A stretch of 5,731 bases of DNA from Bacteroidales bacterium H10. GTDB taxonomy: Bacteria > Bacteroidota > Bacteroidia > Bacteroidales > Muribaculaceae. The stretch covers positions 213-5,943 of the forward strand of contig DAAV01000171.1 of assembly GCA_001701295.1 (NCBI GenBank). The letters run 5' to 3'. The notes under the pieces were generated by a model. The model had not been told where the DNA came from, ran no database searches, and worked only from the letters and a program-made list of their open reading frames with translations. This document shows, in pieces, positions 1 through 5,224 of the stretch. The position numbers were made by a program, and so were the translations under genes. The stretch's first letter is position 1. Each line of letters begins with the position of its first letter.

Positions 1-1
1 C

Positions 2-313
2 AATCTGGCACGTTTCGCGAGCAATCTGAACCAGAATCCGAACACGAACGTCCAGATCCTCGGTTTCACCGACAATACAGGCACATTCGCAGTCAATGAC
101 AAACTCTCGAACGAGCGTGCCACCGCAGTTCTGAGCTTCCTTGCAAATCAAGGCGTATCAGCTACACGTATGACAGCAAAAGGCGTGCCTATGGCAGACT
201 ATGTGGCGTCTAACGAAACAGCGGCAGGACGTGCCCAGAACCGTCGTGTGGAGATCTATATCACCGCCAACGAAGAGATGATCCGTCAGGCCGAAGCCGG
301 CACACTGAAATGA
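2..313 (+). CDS. OmpA-family outer membrane protein, C-terminal peptidoglycan-binding domain (5' end outside window)
   Basis: The fragment encodes 103 residues plus a TGA stop and has no start inside the window. It matches the OmpA C-terminal domain, which holds the outer membrane to peptidoglycan by binding diaminopimelate. The signature is visible: GFTDNTG at fragment residues 21-27, LSNERA at 35-40 and NRRVEIYI near the end. D24 and R39 lie 15 residues apart, the same spacing as the ligand-binding Asp and Arg of E. coli OmpA. The tail ending in EAGTLK resembles Bacteroidales lipoproteins of the YiaD type with an N-terminal glycine-zipper region, but that half is not visible, so the anchor (lipoprotein or beta-barrel) is unknown. 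The gene converges on the oxidoreductase operon and ends just before a strong terminator hairpin. The domain call is firm; the exact subfamily is inferred. Confidence 0.93.
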   Translation, partial: NLARFASNLNQNPNTNVQILGFTDNTGTFAVNDKLSNERATAVLSFLANQGVSATRMTAKGVPMADYVASNETAAGRAQNRRVEIYITANEEMIRQAEAGTLK

Positions 314-329
314 TCATAAGCTATCCGTA

Positions 330-371
330 AATAAAACGGCCCGCGTCGATGACGCGGGCCGTTTTATTTTT
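330..371. terminator. Bidirectional rho-independent terminator between convergent genes
   Basis: A perfect 18-bp inverted repeat (330-347 with 351-368) encloses a three-base GAT loop. The stem core is GC-rich (CGGCCCGCGTC), flanked by AAAA on one side and TTTT on the other. On the plus strand it is followed by a T-run ending at 371 and lies 16 bases after the OmpA stop codon. Read on the minus strand, the stem ends in TTTTATT, so it can also end the oxidoreductase operon, whose last stop codon is at 443. Its position between two converging genes fits this double role. Confidence 0.93.
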
Positions 372-387
372 ATGAGCCCTCACTTCG

Positions 388-427
388 TTCGGGCCACAAT
401 CATTCGGCCACAATCTTCGGGCCACAA
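388..427. repeat. Three tandem near-copies of a 12-base unit downstream of the gamma-subunit gene
   Basis: The unit TTCGGGCCACAA occurs at 388-399 and 416-427, with a one-base-shorter version (TTCGGCCACAA) at 403-413. Start-to-start spacing is 15 and 13 bases. The array lies between the gamma-subunit stop codon and the shared terminator, so it falls in the 3' untranslated part of the operon mRNA. The copies are too short and too close for a CRISPR array. Replication slippage is the simplest origin, and no function can be assigned. Confidence 0.7.
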
Positions 428-442
428 GGAGGTGGTGCTTTA

Positions 443-979
443 TCAGATCAGGGATGCACCCTTCTCGATAGCCTTCTCGTTGAGAGGAATAAGTTTGTGG
501 TGACGTTCGGGGAGAGACTTCTTAAGACCTTTGATCACATTCTCCATCGGAAGCTTATAGGACATGGCCTTGAGAAGAGCACCCATGACGACCATATTGT
601 AAGCCTTGGAGTTGCCGATCTCGAGAGTAGCCTCCATCGCGTCGACAGGATAGATCTTTATATCTTCGCGGGTCGGGCGGTTGTGGATACCGTTGGTATC
701 GTAAATCAGAGTTCCTCCGGGTTTTACCTTCGGTGCGAACTTGTCAAGGCTCTGCTGGTTAAGAGCCACAACGATATCGTATTTGTCAAGCACGGGCGAT
801 GAAATCTTCGCGTCGGAAAGGATGACAGTCACATTGGCTGTACCGCCGCGCTGTTCGGGGCCATAAGAGGGCATCCATGTAACTTCCTTGTCATCCATGA
901 GGCCCGAGTAAGCAAGAATCTTACCCATTGAAAGCACACCCTGACCACCGAAACCTGCTATGATTATTTCTTCTTTCAT
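443..979 (-). CDS. 2-oxoacid:ferredoxin oxidoreductase, gamma subunit (VOR/KOR type)
   Basis: This 178-residue cytoplasmic protein is the gamma subunit of a CoA-dependent 2-oxoacid:ferredoxin oxidoreductase and is the length usual when gamma is a separate polypeptide. The family signatures are the glycine-rich GFGGQGV loop at residues 9-15 and the YGPEQRGG motif at 39-46. In the family this domain contributes to the CoA-binding side of the complex and packs against alpha and beta. It is the last gene of the operon; the beta-subunit stop lies 21 bases upstream and the shared terminator about 75 bases downstream. The ATG start places the glycine loop at the usual distance from the N-terminus. 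No Shine-Dalgarno sequence is visible, as is normal in Bacteroidetes. KorC and VorC are both used for such proteins, and the sequence alone does not settle the substrate. Confidence 0.93.
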   Translation of the reverse strand: MKEEIIIAGFGGQGVLSMGKILAYSGLMDDKEVTWMPSYGPEQRGGTANVTVILSDAKISSPVLDKYDIVVALNQQSLDKFAPKVKPGGTLIYDTNGIHNRPTREDIKIYPVDAMEATLEIGNSKAYNMVVMGALLKAMSYKLPMENVIKGLKKSLPERHHKLIPLNEKAIEKGASLI

Positions 980-1000
980 GATAGTTGATTCGAGGATTGA

Positions 1001-1762
1001 TTACTGATTTTTGAGATCGCCGAGAGGATATTTGGGGAACATGTTCTCCTCCATCCACTTGTTGGCCTGCTCGGGCGACAGTTTCCAGCCACTGTTGCAG
1101 GTAGCCACGACTTCGACTACAGAAGTTCCTTTCTTGGCGATAGCGTTTTCAAACGCTTTCTTGAGAGCGGCCTTTGTCTTACGGACAGCGGCAGGAGTAT
1201 GGACGGCCTGACGGGTAACATAACAAGTACCGTCAAGAATAGCCATCAGATTGGTTATTTCAAGAGGATGACCGTTCAGATCCACACGGCGTCCGTAAGG
1301 AGTGGTGGCAGTTTTCTGACCTACAAGAGTGGTAGGGGCCATCTGACCGCCGGTCATACCGTATATGGCGTTATTTACAAATATCATGACGATATTCTCT
1401 CCGCGGTTGGCGGCATGGATAGACTCGGCAGTGCCGATAGCCGACATATCGCCGTCACCCTGATATGTGAAGAGCACGTTCTCGGGCCAGAGGCGTGACG
1501 CCGCCGTAGCCACAGCCGGTGCACGACCGTGAGCGGCCTCGATCCAGTCCACGTCAATATAGTTGTAAGCGAACACGGCACAACCTACAGGCGAGACGCC
1601 TACGGTGCGCTCAGTGATACCCATTTCTGCGATCACCTCGGCGACAAGTTTGTGAATCACGCCGTGGGAGCAACCGGGGCAATAGTGCATGTGCACTTCC
1701 TCCAGAAGTTCAGGTTTGCAATAAACCTTGTTTTCCTCTCTGATTATTTCTTCGATATTCAT
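1001..1762 (-). CDS. 2-oxoacid:ferredoxin oxidoreductase, beta (thiamine pyrophosphate-binding) subunit
   Basis: This 253-residue protein carries the thiamine-pyrophosphate site of the enzyme, which decarboxylates a 2-oxoacid and hands electrons to iron-sulfur clusters. The cofactor motif starts with GDG at residues 102-104 and ends with the Asn pair at 130-131. Cysteines in HYCPGC (C28, C31), at C61 and at C222 match the four ligands expected for the [4Fe-4S] cluster of this subunit in the family. The length is typical of the short KorB-like beta subunits. It begins 15 bases after the alpha-subunit stop and ends 21 bases before the gamma start, so the three are almost certainly co-transcribed. 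The reaction type is secure. Whether the substrate is 2-oxoglutarate, a branched-chain 2-oxoacid or another 2-oxoacid cannot be read from the motifs. Confidence 0.94.
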   Translation of the reverse strand: MNIEEIIREENKVYCKPELLEEVHMHYCPGCSHGVIHKLVAEVIAEMGITERTVGVSPVGCAVFAYNYIDVDWIEAAHGRAPAVATAASRLWPENVLFTYQGDGDMSAIGTAESIHAANRGENIVMIFVNNAIYGMTGGQMAPTTLVGQKTATTPYGRRVDLNGHPLEITNLMAILDGTCYVTRQAVHTPAAVRKTKAALKKAFENAIAKKGTSVVEVVATCNSGWKLSPEQANKWMEENMFPKYPLGDLKNQ

Positions 1763-1777
1763 AACTTGGAAGCGTGA

Positions 1778-2863
1778 TTATTTGTTGATAATTTTCTCTT
1801 TAAGAGCGTTGACAACTTCTTCTGGGCTTGGAATGATACCACCGAGACGGCCGAAGTGCTCAACAGGAAGAGCATCGTGAACGGCAAGGCGCACATCCTC
1901 GATCATCTGCCCTGCATTGAGCTCGACAACGAGGATGCCTTTCTTGCCTTCGGCAGCCTTGCGGACAGCCTCTTCGGGGAAGGGCCAGAGTGTGATCGGA
2001 CGGAGGATTCCGACTTTTATACCCTCTTCAGCCGCGAGTTCACGCGCCTTGTCGGATATACGGGCTATCGTACCGAACGCAACGATCAGATAATCGGCAT
2101 CCTCGACACCTATTTCCTCCCAACGGCATTCGTTTTTCTCGATCTCACGATAACGGGCCTGGAGCTGATGATTGATAATCTCCATTTTAGAAGACTCAAG
2201 TTCGAGAGAAGTGATTACATTGCGTTTGCGACCGCCCTTACGGCCATCAGCCGCCCACGGGCACTGCTTGCGGATCTCTTCCTCCGTGCGGCGCGGACGT
2301 TGCTCGGGAAGTACAACCTTCTCCATCATCTGGCCGACTATACCGTCAGCGAGGATCATACATGGATTAGTATATTTGAACGCGAGGTCAAAACCGAGGC
2401 CGACGAAATCAACCATTTCCTGCACGGTAGAAGGAGCGAGGACTATCAGATGATAGTCGCCGTGACCGCCACCCTTGGTGGCCTGGAAATAATCGGCCTG
2501 CGAGGGCTGTATGGTTCCGAGACCAGGACCGCCACGCATCACATTAAGTATAAGGGCCGGCAGCGACGCTGCGGCTATATAGGAAATACCCTCCTGCTTC
2601 AGGCTTATACCCGGCGAGGAAGATGAAGTCATGACTGCTTTGCCTGTGGATGCGCCGCCATATACCATATTGATGGCTGCAACTTCCGATTCCGCCTGAA
2701 GCACGACCATACCTGTGGTCTCCCAAGGCATAAGTTCCTCGAGCGTCTCGAGCACTTCGGACTGCGGAGTGATGGGATAACCGAAATACCCGTCGCAACC
2801 GTAGCGGATAGCCGCATGAGCGATGGCTTCGTTTCCCTTCATGAGTCTTATCTCTTCTTTCAT
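1778..2863 (-). CDS. vorB: 2-oxoacid:ferredoxin oxidoreductase, alpha subunit (3-methyl-2-oxobutanoate dehydrogenase subunit VorB type)
   Basis: This 361-residue alpha subunit combines a pyrimidine-binding thiamine-diphosphate domain (about residues 1-185) with a C-terminal transketolase-like domain (about 255-355). Conserved stretches are GYPITPQSE at 28-36, the acidic QAESE at 56-60, TSSSSPG at 79-85, RPITLWPFP at 288-296 and ELNAGQM at 314-320. A charged, hydrophilic linker at about 187-250 separates the domains, as is usual for this form. With the beta subunit it forms the active site that converts a 2-oxoacid, CoA and oxidised ferredoxin into acyl-CoA, CO2 and reduced ferredoxin, or the reverse. 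In Bacteroidales such 360-residue proteins are commonly named VorB, but equally similar subunits are called KorA, so the symbol describes family more than proven substrate. The gene lies 45 bases after the ferredoxin gene and 15 bases before beta. An internal Met at residue 8 is a less likely start. Confidence 0.93.
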   Translation of the reverse strand: MKEEIRLMKGNEAIAHAAIRYGCDGYFGYPITPQSEVLETLEELMPWETTGMVVLQAESEVAAINMVYGGASTGKAVMTSSSSPGISLKQEGISYIAAASLPALILNVMRGGPGLGTIQPSQADYFQATKGGGHGDYHLIVLAPSTVQEMVDFVGLGFDLAFKYTNPCMILADGIVGQMMEKVVLPEQRPRRTEEEIRKQCPWAADGRKGGRKRNVITSLELESSKMEIINHQLQARYREIEKNECRWEEIGVEDADYLIVAFGTIARISDKARELAAEEGIKVGILRPITLWPFPEEAVRKAAEGKKGILVVELNAGQMIEDVRLAVHDALPVEHFGRLGGIIPSPEEVVNALKEKIINK

Positions 2864-2908
2864 AAGGATTGTGTTTTCTTGATGTGATTAGACTGGTTAG
2901 AGATTAGT

Positions 2909-3139
2909 TTACTTTTCGACCTTACGATAAACCTCGATACATGCGTCGGGACATACCCATGCACAAGAGCTGCACCCTGTGCATGATTCCGGATTGGCCA
3001 TGTAGGCATAGTGATATCCACGGTCGTTGACTTCGTTGGGTTGCAATGCCAATGTGCCGGTCGGACAAGCGACAACACAGAGATTGCAGCCTTTGCATCT
3101 CTCGACGTTGACAATGATTGCTCCTCTTACTTTTGCCAT
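2909..3139 (-). CDS. 2x[4Fe-4S] ferredoxin-type subunit of the 2-oxoacid oxidoreductase (delta/KorD-like)
   Basis: This is a small 76-residue protein with two classic iron-sulfur motifs of the form CxxCxxCxxxCP: C15, C18, C21, C25 and C53, C56, C59, C63. Such a protein holds two [4Fe-4S] clusters and carries electrons from the thiamine-pyrophosphate core to free ferredoxin. An extra cysteine, C67, lies just after the second motif and is probably not a ligand. The gene is the first of the operon, and ferredoxin-alpha-beta-gamma is the order known for four-subunit VOR/KOR enzymes. The ATG start is preceded by an A-rich stretch (in the coding sense) rather than a Shine-Dalgarno sequence, and a Bacteroidetes-type promoter lies about 80 bases upstream. 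There is no signal peptide or membrane segment, so it acts in the cytoplasm. Confidence 0.93.
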   Translation of the reverse strand: MAKVRGAIIVNVERCKGCNLCVVACPTGTLALQPNEVNDRGYHYAYMANPESCTGCSSCAWVCPDACIEVYRKVEK

Positions 3140-3169
3140 TATTGTGTTTTTTTGGTGATTAAAATATTA

Positions 3170-3200
3170 CTCTCAGAGGGAATGCGGACCCCAGGGAGAG
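3170..3200 (-). promoter_or_regulatory. Possible stem-loop in the 5' leader of the oxidoreductase operon
   Basis: In the predicted leader mRNA a 5-bp outer helix (CTCTC with GAGAG, bases 3196-3200 with 3170-3174) is followed by a symmetrical three-base internal loop. An inner 4-bp helix (3189-3192 with 3178-3181, one G-U pair) closes a 7-base loop. The structure ends 30 bases before the ATG. It could affect translation or mRNA stability, but it is short, matches no riboswitch class I recognise, and could be chance pairing. Confidence 0.3.
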
Positions 3201-3219
3201 AGGTTAGAGACTTCGAGTA

Positions 3220-3252
3220 CAAAAGTAAGTAAAATTTTTAAAAAACTGCAAT
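3220..3252 (-). promoter_or_regulatory. Bacteroidetes-type promoter for the oxidoreductase operon
   Basis: Read on the minus strand, bases 3227-3220 are TACTTTTG, an exact match to the Bacteroidetes -7 consensus TAnnTTTG. ATTG at 3252-3249 supplies the -33 TTG element, with 21 bases between the two, close to the usual spacing. Transcription would begin near 3213-3217, giving a leader of about 75 bases before the ferredoxin ATG. The surrounding DNA is rich in A and T. No operator palindrome stands out next to it. Confidence 0.72.
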
Positions 3253-3386
3253 AAAAAATCATGTTTTTTAGCATAAAAGAGGGAGACCGCACAGCGTATG
3301 TGAAAGCCTTGTATTTCTATGTCGATCGGCAGATCAAGACAAGCGACAGAGGCGTCTCCACACAAAACGGACGTAAAAACGAATTT

Positions 3387-4373
3387 TCAGAAACGGGATA
3401 TAAAGCGGATGAAATCAGATCCCAAATATGAAACAAGGGCTCCGATCCGGTCGCGCATCCGTGCATTCCTGTCGCGGACAACCGAATTGCGGTCCTGTCT
3501 TATCACCTCAAGACAACGGGCCTCGATATCAGGCATATGCGCCTTGTTGGCATATATAAGCATCAGTATATTGTAATAAGCCGCAAAACGTCGGACTTCA
3601 GCGGCACGTAACAGAGAGGGGTACTTATGATAATATGGTCCGGACCTGAGACTGGCAATCATTCTATCTGCAACTTCAAGCGCATCGGCACGACGCGGAG
3701 AAAAGGTATGCATAAAACTCGCCGAGTGTTGCCGATAAGCAATCAACGGAACCGGCAGAAAGGCCATTGAACCTGCCTGAAGAAGTATACGATAGAAAAT
3801 ATCGAGATCTTCATACCACAGACCGACAGTAAAACGCAATTTCTTCCATATATCTGCTTTATATAGTTTTCCCCATACCGCATTATCGAGAAAATAGCTC
3901 GTGGAAGGAATATCTGTCTGATAACAAGCATATTCCAATGCTTTAAGAGAATTCAATAATATAGAAGAAGGAAGTTCTTCTCACCTCAGAGCAGAAAATT
4001 TAAAAGATAAATCATCAAACGCCCGATAGGGCGCTGCCACCACAGGCACACCTACCGCCAACATTGTCTTAAGAGTATATTCGAGAAATTGGGGATGGAG
4101 AATATCATCAGCATCCAGAAATGTTATGTAATCTCCTTTTGCTTTATCAAGAGCAAAATTTCTTGCATCCGAAGGTCCACCAGTAGGTTTGTGGAAAGCG
4201 CGGATGCGGGGGTCGGAGGCCGCGAGGGCGTCGCAAAGATCAGAAGTGGAATCGGTGGAACCATCGTCGACAAGAAGCATCTCCCAATCGGAAACCGACT
4301 GGGAGATGACACTTGCCACAGTCTCGGGAAGAAACCGCGCGGCATTATAAGCTGGTATTATTACAGAGACCAC
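3387..4373 (-). pseudogene. Family 2 glycosyltransferase interrupted by an in-frame TGA
   Basis: The reading frame spans 328 codons, a normal length for a GT-A-fold family 2 glycosyltransferase, which moves a sugar from a nucleotide-sugar donor onto an envelope glycan. A TGA at codon 131 (3981-3983) splits it. The first part (codons 1-130) has MVSVIIPAYN at the start, VDDGSTDST at 36-44, GGPSDARNFAL at 65-75 and the metal-binding DAD at 87-89. The second part, in the same frame, has WYEDLD around 187-191, which normally includes the catalytic acid/base, and YRQHSASFMHT at 213-223. Both sides share a frame, so this is a nonsense change rather than a frameshift. Neither piece alone should be active: one has the donor site, the other the catalytic ED motif. 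The start is a GTG at 4371-4373, with an in-frame stop only two codons upstream and no clear promoter. A TTG at 3954-3956 could in principle restart translation. Sequencing error is the main alternative. Confidence 0.8.
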
Positions 4374-4398
4374 TTTTCAATCAAGGAGATTAAAGACT

Positions 4399-4419
4399 AT
4401 AAAAGCCTCTGGCTTTTAT
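4399..4419 (-). terminator. Hairpin, likely terminator of the pyrH-frr transcript
   Basis: A perfect 9-bp inverted repeat (ATAAAAGCC with GGCTTTTAT) closes a three-base loop. On the minus strand the stem ends in TTTTAT, which resembles a rho-independent terminator, although the GC part is only three base pairs and no long T-run follows. It lies about 135 bases after the frr stop and 25 bases before the glycosyltransferase start, so it would separate the housekeeping transcript from the glycosyltransferase. Confidence 0.5.
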
Positions 4420-4460
4420 CACACGACCCCGAAGATAGAGAGAAAGTCCGGACGGGAACG

Positions 4461-4506
4461 ATTCAGCGTCTCGGAGAGACGCTGCTCCGACTTTGCTGCT
4501 CCGACT
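4461..4506. repeat. Palindromic intergenic repeat, copy A (downstream of frr)
   Basis: Bases 4464-4484 form a perfect 9-bp hairpin, CAGCGTCTC and GAGACGCTG around a GGA loop. It is followed by the direct repeat GCTGCTCCGACT at 4481-4492 and 4495-4506. The 31 bases from 4461 match 27 of the 31 bases from 5161, including an exact 17-base run (4463-4479 with 5163-5179). Both copies sit after the stop codon of a minus-strand gene. The hairpin could protect mRNA 3' ends or weaken read-through, but it lacks a T-run. Confidence 0.75.
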
Positions 4507-4553
4507 GACGGTTCGGATCGGTTCTGAGCCGGAGGTCAAGCCGAGGCGTAGTA

Positions 4554-5111
4554 TCAGACTGTCAGGATCTCTTTTTCTTTCTCGGCGAAGATGGTGTCGA
4601 TCTTCTTTATGAACTTGTCATGAAGTTTCTGCACGTCAGCCTCGGCGTCTTTCTCGCTGTCTTCGCTCAGGCCGTTCTTTATCTCTTTCTTAAGGCCTTC
4701 TATAGCCTCACGACGAGCGTTACGCACGGATACCTTCGCGGTCTCGGCCTCAGCTTTGCTTTGTTTTACAAGCTGTTTACGACGATCTTCTGTCAGAGGA
4801 GGAATGCAAAGACGGATTACCTCGCCATTGTTTTCAGGTGTTATACCAAGTTCGGAATTGATGATTGCTTTCTCAATTTCCTTGAACATGGATTTTTCCC
4901 AGGGAGTGATGGCTATGGTGCGCGCATCGGGCACAGATATGTTCGCAACGTTGGAAATGGGCGCCTGCGAACCGTAGTAATCCACGCGTATGCCGTCGAG
5001 AAGACGTGCAGAAGCCTTGCCGGCACGGATGTGCGAAAGAGTGTCATCAAGATACTCGACTGCGAGCTGCATCGAGTCTTCGGCGTTCTGGAGATATTCT
5101 TTTACTTCCAT
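4554..5111 (-). CDS. frr: Ribosome recycling factor
   Basis: This 185-residue protein is a full-length ribosome recycling factor (RRF), which works with EF-G to split post-termination ribosomes from mRNA. The L-shaped fold is recognisable. The helical first segment leads to [21 protein letters not shown] at about 27-47, the counterpart of the RTGRASPSLLDGI region in E. coli. Domain II (about 31-104) includes [12 protein letters not shown] at 63-74 and ends with [13 protein letters not shown] at 104-116. The long C-terminal helix carries SVRNARREA at 128-136, with the conserved arginines that contact 23S rRNA. The ATG start gives the usual N-terminus. It follows pyrH by 113 bases on the same strand, a common bacterial arrangement, and the gap holds copy B of the palindromic repeat. 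Residues and length are as expected for the family. Confidence 0.97.
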   Translation of the reverse strand: MEVKEYLQNAEDSMQLAVEYLDDTLSHIRAGKASARLLDGIRVDYYGSQAPISNVANISVPDARTIAITPWEKSMFKEIEKAIINSELGITPENNGEVIRLCIPPLTEDRRKQLVKQSKAEAETAKVSVRNARREAIEGLKKEIKNGLSEDSEKDAEADVQKLHDKFIKKIDTIFAEKEKEILTV

Positions 5112-5147
5112 ATGGTATGTTTTTATTTGTGTTTGCTTAGAGGAATT

Positions 5148-5208
5148 CCGGAGCGGATTAAATCAGCGTCTCGGAGAGAGGCTGCTCTGATGAAGGACGC
5201 TGCTCCGG
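5148..5208. repeat. Palindromic intergenic repeat, copy B (between pyrH and frr)
   Basis: This copy repeats the core of copy A 700 bases away. The hairpin at 5164-5184 (CAGCGTCTC, GGA loop, GAGAGGCTG) has one mismatched pair. GCTGCTCTGA at 5181-5190 and GCTGCTCCGG at 5199-5208 echo the direct repeats of copy A. It also allows a larger fold: CCGGAGC (5148-5154) pairs with GCTCCGG (5202-5208), and CAGCGTC (5164-5170) pairs with GACGCTG (5196-5202), the two helices sharing one base of overlap. It lies 16 bases after the pyrH stop and about 35 bases before the frr start. Confidence 0.72.
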
Positions 5209-5224
5209 TAAGGGAGAGGGATGA

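Noticed and set aside
388..427. CRISPR-like array
   Set aside because: The units are only 11-12 bases with 1-3 base gaps, there are three copies, and no cas genes are nearby.
1856..2626. Long plus-strand open frame opposite the alpha subunit
   Set aside because: It lies wholly antisense to a gene with many conserved family motifs, its translation shows no recognisable domain, and long antisense frames are common opposite codon-biased genes.
3253..3386. Terminator or small gene between the glycosyltransferase end and the operon promoter
   Set aside because: I found no hairpin with a T-run and no small frame with a plausible start and composition; this stretch appears to hold only AT-rich spacer.
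3960..3983. Possible selenocysteine or other recoding signal at the TGA in the glycosyltransferase
   Set aside because: The downstream hairpin is small, rich in A-T and lacks the features of a bacterial SECIS. No selenocysteine is known in GT2 enzymes, and TGA acts as a normal stop in other genes of the window.
4430..4437. TATCTTCG on the minus strand as a -7 box for the glycosyltransferase
   Set aside because: It differs from TAnnTTTG at one conserved base and has no TTG at the right distance upstream, so it is not better than chance.
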